DNA of 64,000 nt from Enterovibrio sp045679545 (GCF_045679545.1 NZ_CP166194.1:1178001-1242000), one strand, 5' to 3'; shown: positions 54,439 through 62,631, numbered from the stretch's first letter. The notes: generated by a model not told the origin, from the letters alone. Translations and numbers: made by a program.

Positions 54439-55203
54439 ATGAAACAAGGTCATATATCTGATGAGGTATGGAACAAGCTCTCAGCTGATGATAAAGGCTC
54501 ATTGGAGGCAATCAGACATCACTTTATAAAGCACTCAAAATGCTCAGATCAACTTTCAAACATTCTCGAGCTTGTTGACAGATCTTATGAGGCTATGGGT
54601 AGTAGGTTTAGAAATCGAGTTAATAAATCGGTACATGAGTATGGTAGGTATGTTGGTGAACTTGATGGTGTATTCGTGATTATTCAAGATGCCGTTCATG
54701 CTTACCATAGCTCAAACTTATTTCCAGAAACTTCTGGTGACGCTTTAAGTCAGCACAAGTTTTACAGAAACCAAAGGTCCAAAGCCACAAAGTTCTCTGA
54801 AGACGCATTTGACAAACTTGAACGTGTTGTCAATTGGCTTTCGCATAGTGCCACAACGATCCATGAGCAAGAAGAACTTGTTCAATTAAAGAAAGACCTT
54901 AATAACATCGAACATGTTCTTGAGCATCATTTTATGAGGACAAACTTAGCTGAACGGAGTCCGTCTAGGGCTGAGAGCTTTGTTTTATCGGTATGCAATC
55001 ATCTTGTCTGGGAAGCAAACATAAAGCCTACAAAACCACTATACCCTTCCGGCGAAAAAACCCCGTTATTACGCTTTATCGAAGTGTTTTTCCCTCTAGA
55101 AGGTCAAGCAGTTTTGTCTAGTATTTATGAGAAGCAAAAAAGGTGCCCTGAGGAAAATAGAATTGGAGCAAAATTTACTCCCGTAGATAGGGGGCAAAAT
55201 TGA
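54439..55203 (+). CDS. Hypothetical protein, 254 residues
   Basis: I do not recognise this protein. It is soluble, mostly helical by composition, and rich in His, Lys and Glu: KLERVVNWLSHSATTIHEQEE and LKKDLNNIEHVLEHHF look like coiled-coil or helical-bundle segments. Codon use is more AT-rich than in the housekeeping genes. ATG at 54439 has GGAGA 8 bases upstream (a GTG two codons earlier is possible). It lies within the tRNA-Leu-bounded island, with diverged direct repeats on both sides, so horizontal transfer is likely. Cargo such as a defence protein is conceivable but not supported by a motif. Confidence 0.7.
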   Translation: MKQGHISDEVWNKLSADDKGSLEAIRHHFIKHSKCSDQLSNILELVDRSYEAMGSRFRNRVNKSVHEYGRYVGELDGVFVIIQDAVHAYHSSNLFPETSGDALSQHKFYRNQRSKATKFSEDAFDKLERVVNWLSHSATTIHEQEELVQLKKDLNNIEHVLEHHFMRTNLAERSPSRAESFVLSVCNHLVWEANIKPTKPLYPSGEKTPLLRFIEVFFPLEGQAVLSSIYEKQKRCPEENRIGAKFTPVDRGQN

Positions 55204-55290
55204 ACACATTCGACCTTTGAATTACTCACTATTCCCATCTGGGCGCATTCGTTAAGTTATTGCCAACGTTAGTTAGTTCAGGAGAATACT

Positions 55291-55374
55291 ATGAGTGAAT
55301 TAATAGAGTTGATTCTAGCTTTGGCGACATTAATAGGTTGTATCGCGCAGTTGATTAAAGTAACCAAGTCGTAA
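55291..55374 (+). CDS. 27-residue hydrophobic peptide
   Basis: Short gene with an excellent AGGAG site 6 bases before the ATG. The product, MSELIELILALATLIGCIAQ plus a basic LIKVTKS tail, is a single short membrane helix. It resembles type I toxin peptides and small membrane regulators in size, but I match it to no named family. It lies in the tRNA-Leu island, 87 bases after the 254-residue gene, possibly in the same transcript. Confidence 0.5.
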   Translation: MSELIELILALATLIGCIAQLIKVTKS

Positions 55375-55829
55375 GTCATGAAAACGCATTTAGTAATGGT
55401 TAAATGACACTTCCCCTGCCATTAGGAATCGTTCTCTTATGGCTGCGCCAGCAGCCAATGCTCCCGAACAACAAAGTCGTCTACTTCGTTTTTCCCAAAC
55501 TCAACTTATCTGAAAGGCATGACTTAGAGCACCAACTCTGAGCCATTTCTGTCCCTAAACTAGTCTCAGGCCGCTCCCCTATGTCTCAACCTGCCATTGG
55601 ACAACTATGATTTGAGATAACATAGATAACATAGATATCAGGATGGGATTGATGCTGATTGAATGGCTCATCTTATGGTTCGCTGAAGGGGGATCTCACA
55701 ATGGACTCATTTTCATCTGCCAGTTGATATTTAAACCAAATATCTTGGTGATTTAAACAATTAAAAATAAATTAACTTTTATTTATCAAGTTCTTTCGAA
55801 AAGATCAAATTACCAATGTCGAGCGTAAC
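55375..55829. other. Right part of the island, no gene seen
   Basis: Contains a diverged repeat (55524-55560) of the sequence at 54213-54249 and a 9-bp tandem ATAACATAG duplication (55617-55634). No supportable ORF. Confidence 0.45.
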
Positions 55830-55863
55830 GCGTTGTGCCGGTTCAAGTCCGGCCCGGGCACCA
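55830..55863 (+). other. Second attachment-site copy (tRNA-Leu 3' end)
   Basis: 34 bases matching 51370-51404 with one G missing, followed by a variant of the same terminator. No tRNA 5' part is present here, so it is either the displaced end after integration or the relic of a duplicated tRNA-Leu gene. Confidence 0.65.
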
Positions 55864-55871
55864 TACATAAC

Positions 55872-55912
55872 AACGGCTCACACGCTTATGCCTGTGAGCC
55901 GTTGTTATTTTC
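55872..55912 (+). terminator. Duplicate tRNA-Leu terminator
   Basis: AACGGCTCACA / TGTGAGCCGTT stem, then T-rich tail; variant of the hairpin at 51414-51448. Confidence 0.7.
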
Positions 55913-55931
55913 TAATTATTACCGGTAAAGC

Positions 55932-56130
55932 CTATTGCAAATAGGTGGACTCGTTGGCTTTTTCTACCTCAGACAAAAACAAATTCAACAGTTCTGTGCC
56001 TTTCTCGCCATGGGTTTCTTTAATGTACTCAATCACGCCGGGTTGCGTGGCGTCGCTCATTTTCTGACGCTCTGACGCTGGGGATCCTGTGGCACAGAAT
56101 TAACCGTGATCCCGATCGCGAATTGCCCAA
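55932..56130 (-). pseudogene. C-terminal gene fragment, unknown
   Basis: The minus strand encodes ERQKMSDATQPGVIEYIKET followed by HGEKGTELLNLFLSEVEKAN, a well-formed charged helix ending in a stop at 55932. A second frame immediately upstream gives IGQFAIGITVNSVPQD. The two pieces look like one gene joined by a frameshift and lacking its 5' part. I do not know the parent family. No ribosome site precedes the internal Met at 56060. Confidence 0.5.
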
Positions 56131-56554
56131 TGTGTGATAGTTTCTAACATCAATAAAAGAGAAATTTCAATAAGCTGTTGTTTTATTGTGGTTATTTAAT
56201 TTTCACTGTGTTGGCAGGGTGCAAAAGGTGTTTGAAAAGTAACATGGGTGGAATGCCAGAAAACATGGTGAAGACAAGATATTTAGGGTCTTGTGCAGAT
56301 AGAAAGTAACACCGCGTTAGGTGGTGATGTTTGTGAAGGAAGTGTGATTGCGATCAATCAGACTAAGAGGGTGTGAAGGGGGGGCTTGGCGGCAATTTGT
56401 CGTAAATGTAGGGGCGATGGCATCGCGACATTCAACCAAAGAAAAGGGCGCATTGCGCCCTTTGAAATCTGATTCACTGGTTAGTGATAAGCTAAACCGA
56501 CATTAACGGCCAAGCAAAAACTAGAACCAAGCAAATACTAAAACTAAGCAAATA
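56131..56554. other. Gap before the deaminase gene end
   Basis: About 420 bases without a gene. It contains the deaminase terminator (56443-56463) and the start of the 17-bp triple repeat (56511-56561). Confidence 0.5.
56443..56463 (-). terminator. Terminator of the deaminase gene
   Basis: AAAGGGCGC / GCGCCCTTT, 3-base loop, T-rich minus-strand tail. Confidence 0.8.
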
Positions 56555-56561
56555 CTAAAAA
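56511..56561. repeat. Three 17-bp tandem repeats over the deaminase stop
   Basis: Units at 56511-56527, 56528-56544 and 56545-56561 share AAGCAAA-ACTA-AA. The third contains the stop codon (56555-56557), so slippage could alter the gene end. Confidence 0.85.
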
Positions 56562-57832
56562 TACGTATCTAGCCATTTGGTGACAATGCCCGCTTCTTCT
56601 TCAACGCCTATATAGCGCCATTTGTCGAACGTTAGGCAAGGGTGCGACGTTGAAAAGGCGATGACATCACCGACTTTCAAGGCGCCTGTTTGTTCAAACT
56701 CGACAAAAAGGTGTTGGTCCATGATGTTAGTGCTGACTAGCGATGGAAGCGGATGTTGTTCGCCATCTCGGTAAAGCCTGACTGCGCGAGGTAGCCCTGC
56801 ATCAAAAGCGGCGTCACGTTTACCTAAACCAATGATGGCCTTGCCGGTTTCTGGAACAGAAATGACGTGGGCGTAAAGCGCTAATGCTGAAATTAAATCA
56901 CTGCCAATACGACAGGCCGTACTCGTATCACGTTGAGATCTCGCCATAACCGCGTTCTGCGCGTCTTGGTATATGCCGTCGTCGTGAATGAGGTAGCAAC
57001 CCGGTCGGATAATGGTTGTCAGAGCCTGGGTGTTGGCAAACTCTTCTGCCACCACGTCGTACCATGCGGAGCCTGCACCCGTAACAATCGGTTTATCGAG
57101 ATCAGATAAATCTATCAACGACTCGGTAAGCGCGACAGCGCCTTTCACAAACGATCTAACTAAGTGTTCAGCGTTATCTTCTCCGTGATCGCCATGAATC
57201 ACACCTTCATAAAACTCAACACCCGCAAAGCGTAAGTGGGTCGCCTTGGCGATGTCTTCTGCCAACGCTTTTACTTGCTGGTGACTGCGGCAGCCGCAGC
57301 GGCCTCCAGCGACACCCAGTTCAACCAAAAGCGGGACGGTTAATTGCCGACGTGACGCCGCCTCTTGCCATTGTTCGACCAAATATTGGCTATCCACGCA
57401 GGGGTAGATGTCTATGCCTTTGTGTTCAAGGAGATCCAATACGGCGTTGATGTTCGCTAATCCCACGATTTGGTTAGGAATGATAATGCGTTTTGCGCCT
57501 GCTTCCGCAGCAACCTGAGCCTGTGCAGGACTTGCTACAGATATTCCCCAAGCACCTTGTTCTAACTGCATGTTGAACAACTGTGGTGACATGGTGGTTT
57601 TGCCGTGGGGGCAAAGGTTCACGCCGCTCTGATCGGAGAAGTTTTGCATCCATTGCGCGTTATGAATCAAGGCTGATTCAGACACGACAGCAGCAGGCAG
57701 TGGTAAGTCAGATAGTAAGGAATATTGACCGTCTGGTTTGAGGGTCAATGGCACACCTTTCGCCCCCAGTTCAAATGGAAAGGAGTCCGTTGGGTGATAA
57801 TAACTATCAAATTTCACTTCTTTGTCCGACAT
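56555..57832 (-). CDS. Fold-III PLP deaminase/dehydratase (D-amino-acid or glucosaminate type)
   Basis: PLP enzyme of the D-threonine aldolase/D-serine dehydratase (DSD1-like) group. The PLP lysine is K78 in CPHGKTTMSP at the start of an alanine-racemase-type barrel; the C-terminal beta domain has the metal-ligand-like pair in HLFVEFE and TSHPC. 425 residues. It diverges from the RpiR regulator and the deacylase-ridA-kdgK-eda genes. In that context the best guess is a D-glucosaminate ammonia-lyase that makes 2-keto-3-deoxygluconate. D-serine or D-threonine deaminase is the alternative; the kdgK and eda neighbours argue against it. Confidence 0.82.
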   Translation of the reverse strand: MSDKEVKFDSYYHPTDSFPFELGAKGVPLTLKPDGQYSLLSDLPLPAAVVSESALIHNAQWMQNFSDQSGVNLCPHGKTTMSPQLFNMQLEQGAWGISVASPAQAQVAAEAGAKRIIIPNQIVGLANINAVLDLLEHKGIDIYPCVDSQYLVEQWQEAASRRQLTVPLLVELGVAGGRCGCRSHQQVKALAEDIAKATHLRFAGVEFYEGVIHGDHGEDNAEHLVRSFVKGAVALTESLIDLSDLDKPIVTGAGSAWYDVVAEEFANTQALTTIIRPGCYLIHDDGIYQDAQNAVMARSQRDTSTACRIGSDLISALALYAHVISVPETGKAIIGLGKRDAAFDAGLPRAVRLYRDGEQHPLPSLVSTNIMDQHLFVEFEQTGALKVGDVIAFSTSHPCLTFDKWRYIGVEEEAGIVTKWLDTYF

Positions 57833-57867
57833 GACTTGATGCTCCTAACATGCAATGGATTACGCGT

Positions 57868-57901
57868 GGAATAGGGGTTTGGAATACTATACAATGATTC
57901 C
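57868..57901. promoter_or_regulatory. GGAAT half-sites in the divergent promoter region
   Basis: GGAAT at 57868 and 57881 and inverted ATTCC at 57897-57901 (5-bp arms, 11-base spacer). They lie between the divergent deaminase and RpiR-type gene, a natural position for an operator of that regulator. Confidence 0.45.
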
Positions 57902-57997
57902 CATGTTGGAAACTATCAAACAAATCAAGTCTAAATGTGCGCGTTATCACTTTATCGCCACACTCGACTCGCTACGATAATGCAAGAGGTAATCGGA

Positions 57998-58861
57998 ATG
58001 ACGATGGAAGTAGATATTCTTTCTCAAATTTCACAACGGTTTGATGCTTTGCGAGACGCTGAAAAGAAAGTCGCTAAATGTGTCATGGACAATTTAGCGG
58101 GCGCGGCAAGTTCAAGCATTACTGAGCTTGCGGAAGAAGCGCAAGTGAGTGAAGCGACGATTACACGTTTTGCCAAAGCCGTCGGCTGTAAAAACGTGCG
58201 CGATTTGAAAATGAAATTAGCGCAATCTTTGGCGGTCGGGCAACGATTTATCAATGAACCTGTTGAGCAGACAGGCGTTCACGGCGTGTATGAATCCATC
58301 AAACAATCCATGGATTTGAACCGAAAGCTGTTGGATGAAAAAGACATTGAAACTGCCGTCAATTGGCTACACAACGCTCGGCAGATCATCGGTATTGGCA
58401 TGGGCGGCGGCTCCACCATGGTTGCGCAAGAATTGCAGTTTCGTTTGTTCCGTTTAGGTTACGCCGTGTCGACATATCACGATGGGTTGTTGACGCGCAT
58501 GGTAGCGGCAACCGCAGACAGCAGCGATGTGATGGTTATTTTGTCGGTGACCGGTTACACCCCTGGCGTTTTGGATGTCGCGCAATTAGCCAAACAATAT
58601 GGTTTGAAGGTGATTGCAATAACCCAAGCACAATCGCCGTTGGCTGAAATCAGTGATTTGACCTTGCCGATAGCCACGCAGGAAACCGATTTTATTTATA
58701 AACCTTCCGCATCCCGCTACGCGATGTTGGCCTTGGTTGATGTATTAGCGATGCAATTGGCAGTGACACATAAGCGCCGTTCTCGTGACCGATTAAGAAG
58801 ATTAAAACTTGCCTTGGATTCTTACCGAGGCGGGGGCGACAGACAGCCTCTAGGAGATTAA
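57998..58861 (+). CDS. RpiR-family transcriptional regulator
   Basis: Probable regulator of the adjacent catabolic genes. 287 residues: RpiR HTH (ITELAEEAQVSEATITRFAKAVGCKNVRDLK near 40-70) and a SIS sugar-phosphate-binding domain (IGIGMGGGSTMVAQELQFRL, VILSVTGYTPGVLDVAQLAK). KDPG or a related sugar acid phosphate would be a logical ligand, as for HexR. ATG at 57998 has an AGAGG site; earlier ATG at 57980 is possible. First gene of the plus-strand operon, 20 bases before the deacylase. Confidence 0.88.
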   Translation: MTMEVDILSQISQRFDALRDAEKKVAKCVMDNLAGAASSSITELAEEAQVSEATITRFAKAVGCKNVRDLKMKLAQSLAVGQRFINEPVEQTGVHGVYESIKQSMDLNRKLLDEKDIETAVNWLHNARQIIGIGMGGGSTMVAQELQFRLFRLGYAVSTYHDGLLTRMVAATADSSDVMVILSVTGYTPGVLDVAQLAKQYGLKVIAITQAQSPLAEISDLTLPIATQETDFIYKPSASRYAMLALVDVLAMQLAVTHKRRSRDRLRRLKLALDSYRGGGDRQPLGD

Positions 58862-58881
58862 CCCTCAACAATGAGATCGTT

Positions 58882-60372
58882 ATGAGATACGACATGCTAA
58901 TTGCTGGAGCCACCGTCATTGATGGTCTAGATAGCGAGCCTTTCCAAGCTGACGTGGCAGTGATTGATGATGTCATCGTCGCAGTGGGTCAATTGAATGC
59001 GTCTGACGCTGACACTGTCGTCGATGCAAAAGGATTGGTGCTGAGCCCCGGCTTTATTGATGTCCATACTCATGATGATACCAATGTCATCAGAATGCCC
59101 GAATGCCTGCCGAAGATATCTCAAGGCGTGACAACCACCATTGTTGGCAATTGCGGTATTAGCGCGTCACCTGCGGTGCTTCATAACGCACCACCTGATC
59201 CAATGAATCTGCTCGGCGAGCAACAAGATTTTCAATACCCTACCTTTGCAAGTTATGCGGCCGCAGTGCGAGAAGCGCAGCCAGCGGTCAATGTTGCCGC
59301 GCTGGTGGGGCATACGACATTGCGAAACAATGTTATGGACGACCTGTATCGCACGGCTACGCAAGACGAAATTGCCGTGATGCGAGCACAGCTAACACAA
59401 GCACTTGATGATGGCGCGTTAGGCTTAAGCACCGGCTTGGCGTACGCCAGTGCAAAATCGTGTGATGAAGCGGAAGTTCTGTCGTTAAGCGAAGCACTCA
59501 CCCAAGCCAATGCCATCTATACCACGCACATGCGAACAGAGTTTGAAGGCATTTTGGATGCCATGGATGAAGCATTTCGGGTGGGGCAGCGCGCGAAAGT
59601 CCCTGTGGTTATCTCCCATTTAAAATGTGCGGGAGCAGGCAACTGGGGAAGGACGACGGAAGTGCTGGAAAAGATGGATTACACCCGAAAGTCACAAGAC
59701 ATTGGCTGTGATTGCTACCCCTACACGGCAAGCTCTTCCACGTTAGATTTAAACCAGGTCACCGATGAATTTCCGATTTTCATCACCTGGTCGAAACACC
59801 ATCCCACACTTGCCGGACGCATGCTCTCTGACATTGCTGACGAGCTTAACGTGAGCCTCATGGAAGCGGCAAAGTCCCTTCAACCTGCGGGGGCGGTATA
59901 CCACAATATGGATGCGCAGGATGTTGAGCGCGTGCTTCAATATCCGCTCACCATGATAGGGTCTGACGGATTGCCGAACGACCCACATCCCCATCCTCGC
60001 TTGTGGGGAGCATTTCCGCGAGTCTTGGGTTACTACAGCCGTGACCGCGGCTTATTTCCCCTCAAGACAGCGATTTACAAGATGACAGGGTTATCGGCAA
60101 AGCGTTTTAATTTGGCGAGACGAGGCGAAATCAAAATCGGTCACTATGCCGACCTGGTGCTGTTCAATCCAGAAACTGTCAATGACAGCGCCAGCTTTCA
60201 AAAGCCTATTCAGGCCGCCACCGGCATTCACACCGTGTGGGTCAACGGGAAAATCAGTTATCAACAATCTATTGGTGTTCAGGGAAGGCATGGTCGATTT
60301 TTATCAAGAAATGACGCCAAACTGCCCGATGATAACGCCGACACTCATTCAGTAATGGAGACACACTCATGA
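58882..60372 (+). CDS. N-acyl-D-amino-acid deacylase (amidohydrolase)
   Basis: Metal-dependent amidohydrolase of the D-aminoacylase family, 496 residues. Metal ligands are H62 and H64 in VHTHDD, the bridging cysteine C91 in VGNCGIS, and the later ISHLKCAG histidine; the catalytic aspartate is in GSDGLPNDPHPHPR. Removes an acyl group from an N-acyl D-configured amino acid. In this operon N-acetyl-D-glucosaminate, which has D configuration at C2, is an attractive substrate. Its end overlaps ridA by 4 bases. Confidence 0.88.
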   Translation: MRYDMLIAGATVIDGLDSEPFQADVAVIDDVIVAVGQLNASDADTVVDAKGLVLSPGFIDVHTHDDTNVIRMPECLPKISQGVTTTIVGNCGISASPAVLHNAPPDPMNLLGEQQDFQYPTFASYAAAVREAQPAVNVAALVGHTTLRNNVMDDLYRTATQDEIAVMRAQLTQALDDGALGLSTGLAYASAKSCDEAEVLSLSEALTQANAIYTTHMRTEFEGILDAMDEAFRVGQRAKVPVVISHLKCAGAGNWGRTTEVLEKMDYTRKSQDIGCDCYPYTASSSTLDLNQVTDEFPIFITWSKHHPTLAGRMLSDIADELNVSLMEAAKSLQPAGAVYHNMDAQDVERVLQYPLTMIGSDGLPNDPHPHPRLWGAFPRVLGYYSRDRGLFPLKTAIYKMTGLSAKRFNLARRGEIKIGHYADLVLFNPETVNDSASFQKPIQAATGIHTVWVNGKISYQQSIGVQGRHGRFLSRNDAKLPDDNADTHSVMETHS

Positions 60373-60761
60373 CAATCAAACGATATGGTGCCGAAGGCGG
60401 TACGGGTACTGGCGGGCAACATTTACCTTTTTCTCGTGCAACTGAAGCAGGCGGCTTTTTGTATGTGTCGGGTCAAACGCCAATGATTGACGGAGAAGTG
60501 GTGGAAGGTGGCGTGGTTGAGCAGTCGCGTTTGGCGATTCAAAACTGCGTCGACATCATGGAAGAAGCAGGATATGGCCTTGCTGACGTGGTGCATGTGA
60601 AAGTGGTACTGACAGATTCTCGCTACTTCCAGTCGTTCAATAAAGTCTTTAAAGAGTTTTTTGGCGAGCACCCACCTGCCCGTATTTGTATGGTGTGTGA
60701 TTTGGTGGTGGACGTGAAAGTAGAAGTCGATGTGACGTGTTATCGCGCGGATCGCGTTTAA
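60369..60761 (+). CDS. RidA-family enamine/imine deaminase
   Basis: 130 residues of the YjgF/YER057c/UK114 family that hydrolyse reactive enamine/imine intermediates released by PLP dehydratases. The conserved arginine is in PPARICMV (near residue 104), and the C-terminal VKVEVDVTCYRA matches. ATGA overlap with the deacylase indicates translational coupling. A nearby PLP dehydratase (56555-57832) produces exactly such intermediates, so it likely speeds conversion to the 2-keto acid. Confidence 0.9.
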   Translation: MTIKRYGAEGGTGTGGQHLPFSRATEAGGFLYVSGQTPMIDGEVVEGGVVEQSRLAIQNCVDIMEEAGYGLADVVHVKVVLTDSRYFQSFNKVFKEFFGEHPPARICMVCDLVVDVKVEVDVTCYRADRV

Positions 60762-60797
60762 CGTTTGTTTGGCATGACAGAGTGAATTGAGACGAAA

Positions 60798-61739
60798 ATG
60801 GATACCTATCAGGTCGCTTTAGTAGGTGAATGCATGGTAGAGCTCAGTGGGCTTCCGTTGACGCGAACCTATGGTGGCGACACCCTTAACACCGCGCTTT
60901 ACCTCAGCCGATTACTCTCTGAGTCAAAGGTGAACATTCGCTATGCGACGGGTTTGGGGGATGATTCGATCAGTGAGGAAATGCTCGCGCATTGGCAAAG
61001 CGAAGGCATTAATACGCAGCTGGTCTCTCGTATTTCTGGAAAAATGCCGGGGCTGTATTTGGTCGAAACTGACGCCGACGGTGAGCGAAAATTTCATTAT
61101 TGGCGCAATGACAGCGCAGCGAAACATTGCTTTGATGGGGTTTCTCCTCTCGAGCATTTTGTCCAAGAAACGGGTTTGGATCTCTTGTACTTCAGCGGCA
61201 TTAGCATCGCTATTTTGCCCGCAGAGAGCCGTCGGAAATTACTCGCCCTGATCCAAAAAGCCAAACAGCAAGGCACCACGATAGTCTTCGATAACAACTA
61301 CAGACCGCGCTTGTGGCCTGATGGCGACGTAAAAAAGTGGTACGCAGATTGTTTGCGCTTAACCGACCTAGCCTTGATAACCGAAGATGACGACTTGGCC
61401 ATATGGGGAGACATCGATATTGAGCAGCGTTGCCGTGAGTTTGGCTGCCAAGAAGTGGTGATTAAGCGAGGTGCCCAGCCGTGTACGGTGATCTGCGGTT
61501 TACAACAAGCCCAAGCCAGCCACGTTCATGTGGCGGGAGAGCGGGTCGAGAATGTCGTGGATACCTGTGCGGCAGGGGATTCTTTCGCTGCGGGTTATCT
61601 CGCTGGGTATATTAATCAGTGGCCTATTGAAGAACGCGTGGCATTGGCCCATCAGCTTGCCTCAACCGTCATCCAATACCCTGGCGCGGTGATCCCCCAA
61701 ACGGCTATGCCGATATTAAAGCTGCTATACCCAAAATGA
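60798..61739 (+). CDS. kdgK: 2-keto-3-deoxygluconate kinase
   Basis: PfkB-family sugar kinase that phosphorylates KDG to KDPG. 313 residues: N-terminal GECMVELSG-type block, substrate loop GGDTLNTALYLSRLL, and the C-terminal anion hole/catalytic base DTCAAGDSFAAGYLAG. The KdgK-type block GISIAILPAESR also fits. It lies 36 bases after ridA and 69 before eda. Ribokinase-like specificity for another sugar acid is possible, but the aldolase next door supports KDG. Confidence 0.9.
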   Translation: MDTYQVALVGECMVELSGLPLTRTYGGDTLNTALYLSRLLSESKVNIRYATGLGDDSISEEMLAHWQSEGINTQLVSRISGKMPGLYLVETDADGERKFHYWRNDSAAKHCFDGVSPLEHFVQETGLDLLYFSGISIAILPAESRRKLLALIQKAKQQGTTIVFDNNYRPRLWPDGDVKKWYADCLRLTDLALITEDDDLAIWGDIDIEQRCREFGCQEVVIKRGAQPCTVICGLQQAQASHVHVAGERVENVVDTCAAGDSFAAGYLAGYINQWPIEERVALAHQLASTVIQYPGAVIPQTAMPILKLLYPK

Positions 61740-61808
61740 AGCCGTCAGCGACAACCTAATAGCGGCCACATTGATTTAACGTTAACTGGAATGATTTAGG
61801 AGCCTCCC

Positions 61809-62450
61809 ATGAGCCAAGCGACGAGTGAGAATATTTTTAGCCAAGTGGCGAAACACAAAATTGTGCCCGTGATTCAAATTGATGACATTAACCATGCGAA
61901 GCCGTTAGCGGATGCCTTGGTGGAAAATGGACTGCCGGTCGCAGAAGTGACGTTTCGCACGGATGTCGCTGCGCAAGCCATTAAGATCATGCGAGAAAGC
62001 CACCCCACTCTGCTGGTGGGCGCGGGAACCGTGTTAACCACAAAGCAAGCCGACGCAGCATTGGCCGCAGGGGCGATGTTTGCCGTGGCGCCGGGGCTAA
62101 ACCCGAACATCGTCAAGTATTGTCAGAAAATCGGTTTGCCGATGGTGTCAGGGATAAACAACCCGAGCCAAATTGAGCAAGCGCTAGAGCTTGGCATGAC
62201 CTTTGTGAAGTTTTTCCCCGCCGAGGCATCAGGTGGTATCGCCATGGTGAAAGCGCTGTTAGCGCCTTACCGAGATATCCAAATGATGCCAACAGGGGGG
62301 ATAAGCCCTGCAAATGTAAAGGACTATTTAAGTATTGACCGCGTTGCGTGTTGCGGTGGTACGTGGATGGTACCCGGCCAACTCATGAAACAAGGTGATT
62401 GGGCAGCACTAAGTCACTTGATACGAGAAGCGGTTGCGCTTGTTGAATAG
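61809..62450 (+). CDS. eda: KDPG/KHG aldolase
   Basis: Class I aldolase splitting KDPG into pyruvate and glyceraldehyde-3-phosphate. 213 residues; Schiff-base lysine K134 in TFVKFFPAE, catalytic glutamate E46 in VAEVTFRT, phosphate loop GGISPANV. The usual motif is EVTLRT; here F replaces L. Last gene of the operon, after kdgK. A second Eda of the Entner-Doudoroff pathway would be expected elsewhere in the genome. Confidence 0.94.
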   Translation: MSQATSENIFSQVAKHKIVPVIQIDDINHAKPLADALVENGLPVAEVTFRTDVAAQAIKIMRESHPTLLVGAGTVLTTKQADAALAAGAMFAVAPGLNPNIVKYCQKIGLPMVSGINNPSQIEQALELGMTFVKFFPAEASGGIAMVKALLAPYRDIQMMPTGGISPANVKDYLSIDRVACCGGTWMVPGQLMKQGDWAALSHLIREAVALVE

Positions 62451-62454
62451 GGCT

Positions 62455-62498
62455 TATACCCAAGCATCTTGAGGTTGTTTGGGTATATTGTTTTTTTT
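62455..62498 (+). terminator. eda terminator built on a TATACCCAA inverted repeat
   Basis: Arms TATACCCAA / TTGGGTATA (9 bp) followed by a T8 run; related to the repeat at 25745-25795. Confidence 0.8.
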
Positions 62499-62561
62499 CG
62501 TTGTTCGTTCTCGTTTAATCGCTTTCGTTTATTCGTCGCCAGAACGAGTACTCCAATCAGA

Positions 62562-62601
62562 AGGGCAAGAAATAATCTCCAACTTACGGATTTCTTGCCC
62601 T
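62562..62601. repeat. 12-bp inverted repeat
   Basis: Perfect arms AGGGCAAGAAAT (62562-62573) and ATTTCTTGCCCT (62590-62601), 16-base spacer, no T-run. Purpose unknown. Confidence 0.8.
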
Positions 62602-62631
62602 CGCAGCGATCAAAAATCGGCCAATGTTCCC

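Noticed and set aside
56555..57832. D-serine/D-threonine deaminase as sole interpretation
   Set aside because: Fold fits, but kdgK and eda would be unexplained; kept as the alternative in the feature entry.
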